Positions 35,614 through 44,165 of a DNA stretch of 64,000 nucleotides are shown in pieces; position 1 is the first letter of the stretch; every line of letters begins with the position of its first letter. The translations under genes and the position numbers were made by a program. The stretch spans positions 1 through 64,000 of the forward strand of contig NZ_JAJOMB010000030.1 of the NCBI RefSeq assembly GCF_021129305.1. The letters are read 5' to 3'. Source of the stretch: Kineosporia babensis. Lineage in GTDB: Bacteria > Actinomycetota > Actinomycetes > Actinomycetales > Kineosporiaceae. The notes under the pieces were generated by a model, which worked only from the letters and a program-made list of their open reading frames with translations, was not told where the DNA came from and searched no databases.

Positions 35614-36174
35614 ATGCCGACGCCGAGTGTTGCTTGGATCGATCAGCAGTACGACCGCGAGAACGGCGAGCGCTACGCCACGCACGTACGGGCCCTGGAA
35701 GCCGTGTTCACCGAGCACTGGGGCGACATCTCCCCGGTCGGCTTCGCCTGCACGGCCTGGCGGCTGGCCGGTGTCCCGTATCTGGACCCGGGCTACGTGC
35801 GTTTCCACCGGCGGGTGCTGAGCGCGGTCTGTGAGCGCAACGAGTGGGACGGGTCGCTGACCGCTCACGTGCAGCTCGTCTCCCCGGCACCCGAAGGGCT
35901 GGCCAAGACCCAGGTCTGGGGGCAGGACCGAGGCTGGCGAGGCTGGCCGGCCGTGATGGGGCAGTACCTGACGCCCTCCGCGGAGGAGATGAGCAGGTTC
36001 CCTCACGTGCGTCCGTTGCTCCTCGTCGACCTCCCCCTCCCCCTGAACGACCTGCCGCCGACCCCCGAAGGTCCCGGTCCCGATCTGCCGGAACTCGCCG
36101 CGCGAGCGGTGAGTGTGCTGGCCAGGGAACTCAGCGACGCCCTGGGCCCGCTGATCGCCCAACTGGACCGCTGA
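35614..36174 (+). CDS. Hypothetical protein
   Basis: 186 aa, not recognised. Soluble, tryptophan-rich, with no signal or membrane helix. Segments include FACTAWRLAGVPYLDPGYVRFHRR, WGQDRGWRGWP, and a proline-rich loop before a C-terminal helix AARAVSVLARELSDALGPLIAQ. Reading frame and third-position GC look coding. Confidence 0.55.
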   Translation: MPTPSVAWIDQQYDRENGERYATHVRALEAVFTEHWGDISPVGFACTAWRLAGVPYLDPGYVRFHRRVLSAVCERNEWDGSLTAHVQLVSPAPEGLAKTQVWGQDRGWRGWPAVMGQYLTPSAEEMSRFPHVRPLLLVDLPLPLNDLPPTPEGPGPDLPELAARAVSVLARELSDALGPLIAQLDR

Positions 36175-36316
36175 GGATCACACTGGCCCCAAACGTCCAT
36201 TTGTTGATCATCTGCCCCTTAGCCACCTTCTGATACCGTCCGGTACGGAATGCGCTTCGGTTGCGTTCGCCGGCCGGAGCGGCAATGGCTCCCGGCCGCC
36301 GCAGACGCCAGGGTTG

Positions 36317-37138
36317 ATGGGTGGTTCGACTTTGACGAATCCGCAGTGGGTTGGCGACGACATCGATCTCAGCCGCCCCAGTGTGTCCCGGGTCTACGAC
36401 TTCTACCTGGGTGGTTTCCACAACTTCGGGCCCGACCGGGAGATGGCCGAGAAGGCGATCGCCGGCTGGCCCGACCTGCCCCTGATCATGAAGGCCAACC
36501 GGGCGTTCCTGCGCCGGGGGGTCACCTACATGGTCGAGCAGGGGGTGCGGCAGTTCCTGGACATCGGCTCGGGCATCCCGACCGTGGGCAACGTGCACGA
36601 GGTGGCGCAGGGCCTGGCCCCGGACGCCAAGATCGTCTACGTCGACAACGACCCGGTGGCCGTCGCGCACAGCAAGTCGCTGCTGGAGGGCAACGCCAAC
36701 GCCGCCGTCCTGGCCGGGGACTTCACCGATCCGCAGGAGCTGCTGGAGGCGGTGGAGGCGCTGGGCCTGCTGGACCGTTCCCAGCCGATTGCGCTGCTGC
36801 TGAACGCGCTGCTGCACTTCATCCCCGAAGAGGCCAAGCCGGGCGAGCTGATCGCCACCTACCGGGACTGGACGCCGCCGGGCAGCTACCTGCTGATGTG
36901 CCACGCCACCAACGAACTGCACCCCAGCACCCAGACCGAGGAGATCCAGGAGCTCTACACGAAGGCCACGGCCACGATGAACTTCCGTGGCCGGACCGAG
37001 GTGGAGGCCTTCTTCGAGGGTTACGAGCTGATCGAGCCCGGCGTCAGCCTGGCCGCCCTGTGGCATCCGGACAGCGAGATCTCCCTCGAGGAGGCCGAAC
37101 GAGTGCCGGGCTGGGCCGGGGTCGGCAAGAAGCCCTGA
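36317..37138 (+). CDS. SAM-dependent methyltransferase, SAV2177/DUF574 family
   Basis: 273 aa. Hallmarks of the actinobacterial S-adenosyl methyltransferase family: PSVSRVYDFYLGGFHNFGPDRE near the start, the SAM loop FLDIGSGIPTVGNVHEVA, acidic strand end IVYVDNDPVAVAH, and LNALLHFIPEE. The family is multi-copy in actinomycetes; substrates are mostly unknown. It is followed 7 bp later by the PAS-GGDEF-EAL gene, so methylation and c-di-GMP turnover may be coexpressed. Confidence 0.88.
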   Translation: MGGSTLTNPQWVGDDIDLSRPSVSRVYDFYLGGFHNFGPDREMAEKAIAGWPDLPLIMKANRAFLRRGVTYMVEQGVRQFLDIGSGIPTVGNVHEVAQGLAPDAKIVYVDNDPVAVAHSKSLLEGNANAAVLAGDFTDPQELLEAVEALGLLDRSQPIALLLNALLHFIPEEAKPGELIATYRDWTPPGSYLLMCHATNELHPSTQTEEIQELYTKATATMNFRGRTEVEAFFEGYELIEPGVSLAALWHPDSEISLEEAERVPGWAGVGKKP

Positions 37139-37145
37139 TGGGCTG

Positions 37146-39335
37146 ATGACGCAGAAGAAGCTCATCGCGGGCTGGGAGCAGGCCCTGCGCTCGGCCGGTG
37201 ACCCGCTGGCCAGCGAGCAGGAGTTCGCCCACCTGGCTGAGCGGCTGACCATGGTCACCTTGGCCGGGCTGACCCCGACGGCCGACGCCGACGCCGCCGG
37301 GCGTCGGCTCGGCCGGTTGCTGGCCGATGCCCACCTGACCGCGCCCCGGGCGATCGGGCAGGCGCTGATGGTGCTGGCCCGCTATGCCCCGGACGTCGGT
37401 GACCTGCACCGCGAGCAGCAGCTGGTGAGGATGCAGGGCGGTCTGGCGGCCGGGCACGCCGCGGCCGTGCAGCGCCGCCTGCTCCTGCAGCAGGAGTCGA
37501 TCCATCAGGCTTCGTCCTCGGCCCGCGACGAGGTGGCCCGGGCCCTGTCCGACTCCGAGGCGCGCTGGCGCCGGCTGGTGGACCAGGCCCCGGTCGGTAT
37601 CGCTGTCGGGGACATCGATGGCAACGTGATCGAGGTCAACCACGCGCTGCAGAACATGTTCGGCCTCTCGGTGGACGAGATGCGCTCCATGAAGATCCAG
37701 GAGTACATCCACCCGGAGGACGGCGCGGCGGTCTGGCAGCAGTACGCCGACACCGCGCAGGGGGTGCTGGAGGAGTTCAAGGCCGAGAAGCGCTTCGTGC
37801 GCAAGGACGGCGAGGGGATCTGGACCAACCTCAGCGTCAGCCTGATCCGGGACCCGGACGGCGACCCGGCCTTCATGGTGGCGGTGATCGAGGACATCAC
37901 CGAGCGCTACCTGCTGCAGGAGCGACTGCAGCACGAGGCCACCCACGACCCGCTGACCGGGCTGCCCAACCGGGTGCTGTTCCTGCAGCGCCTCGACCGG
38001 GCGGTGGCCGATCCGGGACCGGGCGACCGGATCGCGGTGCTGTTCATCGACCTGGACGGCTTCAAGTTCGTCAACGACTCGCGCGGGCACATCGTCGGCG
38101 ACCGGGTGCTGATCGCCGTGGCCGAACGGCTTTCGGAGGCGGCGCTGCCCTCCGGCGCCTTCGTGGCCCGGCTGGCCGGGGACGAGTTCGTGGCCTTACT
38201 GACCGGCGGCTCGCAGGACCTGGTGCCGATGCAGGTGGCCGAGGACCTGCTGGCCGCGCTGAAGCAGCCGCTGAAGGTGACCGGCCAGCTTCCGGTGCAG
38301 GTGGGCGCCAGCGTGGGCGTGGTGGAACTGGCTGCGGCCGGGTCCAACTCGGCCGAGATCATGCAGGCCGCCGACCTGGCCCTGCACGCGGCCAAGGAGG
38401 CCGGCAAGGGCCGCGTGGTGGAGCACGATCCGCAGCGTAAGGCCGGGCAGCTGACCAGATTCCAGGTCGCGATGCAGCTGCCGGGCCTGGTCGAGCGGGG
38501 TGAGCTGGCGCTGGTGTACCAGCCGCTGGTGCGCCTGTCCGACGGGGACCTGCACAGCGTCGAGGCGCTGCTGCGCTGGAAACACCCGACGATGGGCTCG
38601 CTCTCGCCGGACATGTTCATCCGGATCGCCGAGGAGAACGCCGCGATCCTGCCGATCGGGCGCTGGGTGCTCGATCGCGCCTGCGCCGATCTGGCGGTCA
38701 GCGACTGGCCGGCGGTGAACATCAACGTGAGTGTGCGGCAGCTGTACTCGCCGCAGTTCGTGGACGACCTGCGGCGGGCCCTGGACCGGGCCGAGCTGGA
38801 GCCCTCGCGGTTGCGGGTGGAGATCACCGAGAGCGTGGTGATGAATCTCGAGGACACCGAGCCGATCGCGGTGCTGGACTCGATGATCGACCTCGGGGTC
38901 CGGCTGGTGATGGACGACTTCGGCACCGGCTACAGCAATCTGGCGGCGCTGCGCCGGCTTCCGTGGCACGAGCTGAAACTGGCCGGGACGTTCCTGCAGA
39001 GCACCAGGTCGGGACGTCCGTGGTCACCGACCGACCAGCGGATCCTGAAGACGCTGGTCGACCTGGCCCACAGCCTGGATCTGCTGGTGACCGCGGAGGG
39101 TGTGGAGACCGCCGAACAGGACGCCCAGATCCGGGGCATCGGCTGCGACGTGGCCCAGGGGTGGTTCTACGCGGTACCTGAACCACTGCATCCCTCGTCG
39201 GACGTGACCGCCAAGCGGGTTCCGCCGGTGACCGCGCCGACACCGGTGATCCGGCCGGGCTCAGGCGCCACCCCGAACCAGCGGCGCAAGCCCACCGACA
39301 CCGCCCCGATGAACACCATCCAGGTCCGCCGCTAA
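37146..39335 (+). CDS. PAS-GGDEF-EAL c-di-GMP signalling protein
   Basis: 729 aa, cytoplasmic. N-terminal helical ~130 residues; PAS about 140-265 (RLVDQAPVGIAVGDIDGNVIEVN, ending in a PAC motif VAVIEDITERYLLQERL); GGDEF about 270-430; EAL about 440-695. The GGDEF signature is RLAGDEF, one change from consensus, with the metal Asp in FIDLDGFKFVND intact. The EAL domain has EALLRWKHP, the Asn in NINVSVRQL, ITESV, MDDFGTGYSNL, a Lys in HELKLAG and TAEGVET, so phosphodiesterase activity is plausible. Streptomyces relatives control development. Probable operon with the preceding methyltransferase. Confidence 0.92.
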   Translation: MTQKKLIAGWEQALRSAGDPLASEQEFAHLAERLTMVTLAGLTPTADADAAGRRLGRLLADAHLTAPRAIGQALMVLARYAPDVGDLHREQQLVRMQGGLAAGHAAAVQRRLLLQQESIHQASSSARDEVARALSDSEARWRRLVDQAPVGIAVGDIDGNVIEVNHALQNMFGLSVDEMRSMKIQEYIHPEDGAAVWQQYADTAQGVLEEFKAEKRFVRKDGEGIWTNLSVSLIRDPDGDPAFMVAVIEDITERYLLQERLQHEATHDPLTGLPNRVLFLQRLDRAVADPGPGDRIAVLFIDLDGFKFVNDSRGHIVGDRVLIAVAERLSEAALPSGAFVARLAGDEFVALLTGGSQDLVPMQVAEDLLAALKQPLKVTGQLPVQVGASVGVVELAAAGSNSAEIMQAADLALHAAKEAGKGRVVEHDPQRKAGQLTRFQVAMQLPGLVERGELALVYQPLVRLSDGDLHSVEALLRWKHPTMGSLSPDMFIRIAEENAAILPIGRWVLDRACADLAVSDWPAVNINVSVRQLYSPQFVDDLRRALDRAELEPSRLRVEITESVVMNLEDTEPIAVLDSMIDLGVRLVMDDFGTGYSNLAALRRLPWHELKLAGTFLQSTRSGRPWSPTDQRILKTLVDLAHSLDLLVTAEGVETAEQDAQIRGIGCDVAQGWFYAVPEPLHPSSDVTAKRVPPVTAPTPVIRPGSGATPNQRRKPTDTAPMNTIQVRR

Positions 39336-39413
39336 GGTCTGCCCGGCACCGGGATGCAGCCCAGGCCCTAGACTTCCTCCGCCGTAACCGCCCCCGACGG
39401 AAGAAGTCTCAAG

Positions 39414-40679
39414 GTGCCCAGCACTGACCACGCCGTGATCCTGCGCCCTGGAGAGCATCTGGCCGAACAGGCTGTGAGCTCCCCGAACGGCGAGTACAGC
39501 TTCGTGCACCAGCACGACGGCAACATCGTGATCTACCGTTCGGTGGACCGGGAAGCGATCTGGGCCGCCAACTGCAACTACCAGGGCCAGCCCGATCTGC
39601 GCAGCCTCCTGCACAACCGGGCCGGTTCCCGGCCCGGCCGGCTGGAACTGCGCGAGAACGGTGAACTGGTGGTGCTCAAGGCGGACGGCGAGCAGGTCTG
39701 GAGTGCCGGGGCGAGCGACGGGCGGCTGCTGGTTCTGCAGGACACCGGAAAAGCCCTGCTGCTCGATGCACGGGGCGAGACAGTCTGGGAAAGCCCGCTG
39801 CCCGCACCGCTGATGGGTCAATGGACCAGCGTTCCGGACGGGAAGCGGCTGCGTCGAGGGCAGGTGCTGCGGGGACAGACGCTGACCTCTGAGAACGGCC
39901 GCTACATCCTGGTCTCCACGCAGGAGGGGTTTCTGTATCTGCGCCAGGTCGGCGGCCCCATCCTGTGGATCCACCATCTGGAATGGCTGCACGGGCTGGA
40001 ACTCACCGAGAGCGGGCGCCTCGAGGACCGGGACTGGGAGAACGGTTACGTGCAGGCCGGTTTCCTCGGTATTCCGCAGGACCTGCGCGCAGCCGAGATG
40101 TTCGTGGCCGACGACGGGCGGCTCAGTTTCGCCGACGAGTCCGGAACCGTGCTCTGGGCCAGTGCACCGCCGCAGGAGGCCGGCCCCTATCCCGGAAAGC
40201 CGCAGCCCCGCGCCGAGATCGACCTGACCGGCTACGAGAAGATGCAGAGCCTGGTGGTGCGGACGGACTTCAGCGACGAGGCGGCCTGGAACGAGCTGAC
40301 CAAGCTGATCAACGAGTGGGAGTCGGACGAGGACGAGAATGAGGACGAGTCGCAGGACGATCCGGACGAGGAAGCCGGCTTCGAGAACCTGTTCCTGATC
40401 AACGATCCGGTCTGGGCCGGGGCCGAGCCTGCCGAGGTCGTGGCGGCGCTGCTGACGGCCCGGGTGGGCCTGCCCGACGTGGTGTTCATCGCCGACGCCG
40501 AGGCGATGCAGGAGGAGAAGCAGACGCTGGCCGTCGATCTGTACTACGAGCAGCGGCCCGACGATCTCGAGGACCCGGAGGACTTCACCTCGCAGTTCCG
40601 GATCGACCCCGACCAGGTCGGCTCGATGACTGCCAACCTGGGCCTGGGCAACAACTGGTTCTCCGACTGGTCCGACTGA
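39414..40679 (+). CDS. B-lectin domain protein with DUF6924 C-terminus
   Basis: 421 aa, no signal peptide. N-terminal ~240 residues are bulb-type (mannose-binding) lectin-like: LRPGEHLAEQAVSSPNGEYSFVHQHDGNIVIYR, and later LTSENGRYILVSTQEGFLYL. After an acidic linker (WESDEDENEDESQDDPDEE) comes a domain I take as DUF6924: LVVRTDFSDEAAWNEL, VVFIADAEAM, TLAVDLYYE and a tail ending in NLGLGNNWFSDWSD. DUF6924 is an actinobacterial domain of unknown function. Start is GTG 39414. The predicted location is the cytoplasm, unusual for a lectin fold. Confidence 0.75.
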   Translation: MPSTDHAVILRPGEHLAEQAVSSPNGEYSFVHQHDGNIVIYRSVDREAIWAANCNYQGQPDLRSLLHNRAGSRPGRLELRENGELVVLKADGEQVWSAGASDGRLLVLQDTGKALLLDARGETVWESPLPAPLMGQWTSVPDGKRLRRGQVLRGQTLTSENGRYILVSTQEGFLYLRQVGGPILWIHHLEWLHGLELTESGRLEDRDWENGYVQAGFLGIPQDLRAAEMFVADDGRLSFADESGTVLWASAPPQEAGPYPGKPQPRAEIDLTGYEKMQSLVVRTDFSDEAAWNELTKLINEWESDEDENEDESQDDPDEEAGFENLFLINDPVWAGAEPAEVVAALLTARVGLPDVVFIADAEAMQEEKQTLAVDLYYEQRPDDLEDPEDFTSQFRIDPDQVGSMTANLGLGNNWFSDWSD

Positions 40680-40684
40680 ACGTA

Positions 40685-40726
40685 CGTCAGGGCGGCAACC
40701 CCGGTACCGGGGTTGCCGCCCTGACG
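40685..40726. terminator. 42-nt perfect palindrome, bidirectional terminator
   Basis: A perfectly self-complementary 42-bp sequence centred on CCGGTACCGG, between the convergent B-lectin and membrane-protein genes and 5 bp from both stops. In RNA it forms a very stable hairpin from either strand. Confidence 0.85.
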
Positions 40727-40730
40727 CTGC

Positions 40731-41213
40731 TCACATCTGGCTGAGCGCGATCCCGAAGACGACCGCCGAGGCCGCGAGCAGGCCGCCCAGCATCGTGCCC
40801 ATCGCCACCAGCGTGGCCCGTGCCTGCCACCAGAGCCGGACCACCAGGTAGCTGCTGCCCGCAACGATGAGGCTGATCAGCGCCAGGTACAGCACGAACA
40901 GTCCCACCGCGGCGACCAGGAGCGTCGCGCCCACTGCCACGGTGATCGCCTGGTTCTGGGTGAGGTCGGCGCGCACCAGCCGGTAACAGCCCACGCCGGA
41001 GGCCAGCACCGACACCACCAGAGCCGCGATCACCGACAGGTTGGCGATCAGCAGCACTCCGAAGAGAAACGCCAGCACCCCGGCGAACGCGGCTCCGCCG
41101 ACCAGGACCGGGCTGCCGTGCTGCCGCTTCGCCGCGACGAACGAGCCGGTCACGGCGGTGTAGGCCGCGGTCAGCAGGAACAGGACGACCAGCGAGATGT
41201 CGGGCGCGTACAT
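40731..41213 (-). CDS. Small multi-pass membrane protein
   Basis: 160 aa with five predicted membrane helices (about residues 5-24, 36-58, 60-78, 86-112, 135-158) and short polar loops. No transport or enzyme motif is visible. Not recognised beyond being a hydrophobic actinobacterial membrane protein. Confidence 0.6.
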   Translation of the reverse strand: MYAPDISLVVLFLLTAAYTAVTGSFVAAKRQHGSPVLVGGAAFAGVLAFLFGVLLIANLSVIAALVVSVLASGVGCYRLVRADLTQNQAITVAVGATLLVAAVGLFVLYLALISLIVAGSSYLVVRLWWQARATLVAMGTMLGGLLAASAVVFGIALSQM

Positions 41214-41344
41214 CGGTTTCTCCTCGTCAGGGGGTGTTGCTCAACGATTCGAAATGGTGGCAGTGGCTGGCCCAAGCCCACATCGAACGTCCGTCGCAAC
41301 CCTGGTCCGGCGAGGGTCATCCGAAAGTTGCACCAGGACAGGCC

Positions 41345-41884
41345 CTAGGCGGGGATCTCGCCGGTGACGACGATCGTGGCCCGGCCCAGGATGTGGCTGA
41401 AGATGTTGAAGCCGAGGAACCCGGGGGTGGCCTCGGCCGGCACTCCGATGTCCTCGACGTCCAGCGCGTGCACAGTGATGAAGTACCGGTGCGCACCGTG
41501 CCCGGCCGGCGGAGCGGCACCCACGAACCGCGACAGCCGGCCGTCGTTCGGCAGCTGGTAGGCACCCGCGGGCAGGCCCGAGCCGGTGTCGTCGCCCGCG
41601 CCCTCGTCCAGGCTGGTCACCGACGCCGGGATGTTCGCTACCGCCCAGTGCCAGAAGCCCGACATGGTCGGGGCGTCCGGGTCGAACACCGTCACCGCGT
41701 AGCTCTTGGTGCCTTCCGGGGCGCCGCTCCAGGACAGCTGCGGGGAGACGTCCTGGCCACCGGGCACCCCGAAGGCGCCGGAGAACTGGGCCTGGGGCCA
41801 GGGTGCGCCGTCGGTCACCGTGCTGCTGGTGAGGCTGAAACCGGGCACCTCGGGAAGCCGGGCGAAGGGGTCGTTGGCCGTCAT
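41345..41884 (-). CDS. YbhB/YbcL family (PEBP-like) protein
   Basis: 179 aa from ATG 41884 (AAGGA 5 bp upstream; ATG 41887 is too close to it). PEBP/Raf-kinase-inhibitor-like fold: GQDVSPQLSWSGAPEGTKSYAVTVFDPDAP and FWHWAVANIPASV carry the ligand-pocket D-P-D and H of the family, and GHGAHRYFITVHAL follows. Bacterial members are cytoplasmic or periplasmic with unclear ligands. No signal peptide here. Confidence 0.87.
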   Translation of the reverse strand: MTANDPFARLPEVPGFSLTSSTVTDGAPWPQAQFSGAFGVPGGQDVSPQLSWSGAPEGTKSYAVTVFDPDAPTMSGFWHWAVANIPASVTSLDEGAGDDTGSGLPAGAYQLPNDGRLSRFVGAAPPAGHGAHRYFITVHALDVEDIGVPAEATPGFLGFNIFSHILGRATIVVTGEIPA

Positions 41885-41951
41885 CATGGTCCTTTCGTTC
41901 CGCGAGCCGTTGCCGCCCGATGCTATAGACGATCGGCTAGGGTCACCCGTC

Positions 41952-42347
41952 ATGACGGATCCGGCGTTCACCAGCGTCTCCTTCGAGACCGAGGGCGATC
42001 CGGTGCGGGCGGTGTTCCGCTGGGCCGGCGAGCTGAATCCCCAGGAGACCACCACGTTCTCCATCTGGATCAAGTGCACGCCCGATCCGGACCGGAACGC
42101 CCTGCTGAGCACCGAGATCACGCCCGACGGAACCATCCGGACCTACCGCCACCAGTTCAAACCACGCGACGATCGGGATTGTGGCCGGGTGGTGGAGCAG
42201 ACTGATGGACGGCTCGTGGCCGAGTTCCCCCGCGCGGTGGTAGCCGAGTACGGACCGACCTTTTCCTGGTGGGCCCTGCTCCAGGTCGGGAATGACGACG
42301 TGGATACGTACAGCCTGGAGAAGAGCTCCGTCACGCTTGCGGAATGA
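41952..42347 (+). CDS. Hypothetical beta-rich protein
   Basis: 131 aa, not recognised. Alternating strands (VSFETEGDPVRAVFRWAGEL, TTTFSIWIKCTP, FSWWALLQVGN) suggest a small beta-sandwich. No signal peptide. It converges on the TOPRIM gene with a 17-bp overlap. Confidence 0.55.
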   Translation: MTDPAFTSVSFETEGDPVRAVFRWAGELNPQETTTFSIWIKCTPDPDRNALLSTEITPDGTIRTYRHQFKPRDDRDCGRVVEQTDGRLVAEFPRAVVAEYGPTFSWWALLQVGNDDVDTYSLEKSSVTLAE

Positions 42348-42999
42348 GCGCGACCGCGGAACGCAGCACCTGGACCAGACACGCCGGTTCTGAACCGGGA
42401 GGCAGAGCCTCCACCAGGAGCGGCGGGTAGTGAATCTTGCGGCCGGACCGCGTCCCCAGGAAGCGATGCAGCTGCGCCTCAACCGGTTCGCCTCGATGGT
42501 CGGGCTGCTGAGCCAGCGTCTGAAAGCGCTGCAACTCGTGTTCCGCAGCCACCACCGCCAGCACCGCTTCCGCTCCGAGGGCCCGGATCAGCTCGTCCTC
42601 GAGGTCTACCACGCAGGCATGAAAACCCAGCGCCGCCAGACCAGCCCGCGCGTCCACGTCCTCAAACAGGTCTTGCCGGGAGCCGAGATACCGAGGAAAC
42701 CACCCGGCCCGCTCCAGCGCCCGGCGCACGTACCCGATCTCCGCCTCGTCGTACAGGCCGACCAGGGGCAACCCAAGACCCCGGTCACCGAGAAGCTCAA
42801 CGAAGCGCGCAATCCCGGAGGCGCCGCCCATCGGCACCACCAGGATCCGTGCTCCCTGCAGGTCGATGCCCTGACGTCGGGCCATCGCCTCCACCGCACC
42901 CTGATCGCTCTCCCCCTCGACCAGAATCACCACGGCGGCGTTCGTCGATGTGGCAAGGGAGACGGCTGCGGCGGGTTGCACCGTTCGATACTGCACCAT
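42331..42999 (-). CDS. TOPRIM-domain (OLD/RecR-like) protein
   Basis: 222 aa from ATG 42999. The TOPRIM core is visible: VILVEGESDQGAVEAMARRQG (motif Glu), then ILVVPMGGASGIARFVELLG, and a second acidic site at VGLYDEAEIGYVRRAL. This resembles the C-terminal TOPRIM half of OLD-family nucleases, but no ATPase domain is attached or adjacent. It is divergent from the NUDIX gene 48 bp away. Possible single-domain nuclease or nucleotidyl-handling protein. Confidence 0.75.
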   Translation of the reverse strand: MVQYRTVQPAAAVSLATSTNAAVVILVEGESDQGAVEAMARRQGIDLQGARILVVPMGGASGIARFVELLGDRGLGLPLVGLYDEAEIGYVRRALERAGWFPRYLGSRQDLFEDVDARAGLAALGFHACVVDLEDELIRALGAEAVLAVVAAEHELQRFQTLAQQPDHRGEPVEAQLHRFLGTRSGRKIHYPPLLVEALPPGSEPACLVQVLRSAVALIPQA

Positions 43000-43047
43000 T
43001 CGGCACCGCCCTGGGCGGGTCTGCCCGACCACCCCTACCTTGTGCGG

Positions 43048-43548
43048 GTGACGAACACAGAAACCGCTTACGCGGCATGGCTGGCCACTCTCCCGCGCAA
43101 GGTGATGGGCGCCGGTGTCCTGTTCACCGACGTCTCCGGCGACGAGACCAAGGTGCTGCTGGTCGAGCCCACTTATCGGGACACCTGGGGGCTGCCCGGT
43201 GGCGTGGTCGAGGCGGGCGAGTCTCCCCGCGACGGAGCTGCCCGGGAGACGCTCGAGGAACTGGGGTTCCAAATCCAGCCCGGACGTCTTCTGGTGGTGG
43301 ACTGGATCGCTCCCCGGCCGATCGGGGGCGACAGCGTCGACTGGATGTTCGAGGGAGGTCAGTTACCGGAAGGGACCAACATCGTGCTCCAGGAGGAAGA
43401 ACTGCGTTCCTGGGCGTGGTGCACCACCGAGGAGGTCGCCGAACGTACCCACGAGCGTCTGGCCCGCCGGATCGCCAACGCGCTGACCGCCCAGGAACTG
43501 GGCGTCACCTTCTACCTGGAGAACGGTCTGCAAGTATCGGGTGCATGA
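43048..43548 (+). CDS. NUDIX hydrolase
   Basis: 166 aa from GTG 43048. The NUDIX box is complete: GGVVEAGESPRDGAARETLEELG (G-x5-E-x7-R-E-U-x-E-E-x-G-U). The strand AGVLFTDVSGDETKVLLVEPTYRDTWGLP leads into it. Substrate unknown, probably a nucleoside diphosphate derivative. Its stop overlaps the ATG of the next gene (ATGA), so the two are translationally coupled. Confidence 0.88.
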   Translation: MTNTETAYAAWLATLPRKVMGAGVLFTDVSGDETKVLLVEPTYRDTWGLPGGVVEAGESPRDGAARETLEELGFQIQPGRLLVVDWIAPRPIGGDSVDWMFEGGQLPEGTNIVLQEEELRSWAWCTTEEVAERTHERLARRIANALTAQELGVTFYLENGLQVSGA

Positions 43549-44165
43549 CATCGACGCGTGTACCTGGTCTTCCCTTCGACCTGACGCCCTCGCCCGGCTC
43601 CTCGTGGGACGTCACCGGCGCGACGCTGAGCACCACCGCTCACCCGAAGAGCGACATCTTCGTCGACCCGGCGGGTACCGCGGTCACGCTCGCCTCGGCC
43701 GCCCTGCACAACGCGGCCACCCTGCTGACCGATGCCCCGGCCGGTGACTTCCAGTTCAGCGCGCGGGTCGGCGTCGATTTCGGTACCACGTTCGATGCCG
43801 GGGTGCTGCTGGTCCGGGTGGACGAGACGCACTGGGCCAAGCTCTGTTTCGAGTACTCGCCGGCGGGTGAGCCGATGGTGGTCTCGGTGGTGTGCCGCGG
43901 GGTCGCCGACGATGCCAACGCCTTTGTGGTGGAGCAGAGGACGGTGTGGTTGCGGGTGTCCCGGATCGGCGAGACGTTCGGTTTCCACGCCTCGGTGGAC
44001 GGCCGGGTGTGGCAGCTGATCCGCTACTTCACGCTCGGCACCGTCGGCCGGCCCTTCGAGTTCGGTTTCGAGGCGCAGTCACCGATGGGCGAGGGCTGCG
44101 CGGTGCGGTTCGACGAGGTCAGCTACCGGCCTCAGAAGCTGGCGGATCTGCGCGACGGGTCGTGA
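43545..44165 (+). CDS. DUF1349 domain-containing protein
   Basis: 206 aa. Concanavalin-like DUF1349 fold: FQFSARVGVDFGTTFDAGVLLVRVDETHWAKLCFEYS, TVWLRVSRIGETFGFHASVDGRVWQLIRYF, and FEFGFEAQSPMGEG. The family is of uncertain function. Coupled to the upstream NUDIX gene by a 4-bp overlap. Its 3' end overlaps the convergent creatininase-family gene by 47 bp. Confidence 0.82.
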   Translation: MTSTRVPGLPFDLTPSPGSSWDVTGATLSTTAHPKSDIFVDPAGTAVTLASAALHNAATLLTDAPAGDFQFSARVGVDFGTTFDAGVLLVRVDETHWAKLCFEYSPAGEPMVVSVVCRGVADDANAFVVEQRTVWLRVSRIGETFGFHASVDGRVWQLIRYFTLGTVGRPFEFGFEAQSPMGEGCAVRFDEVSYRPQKLADLRDGS

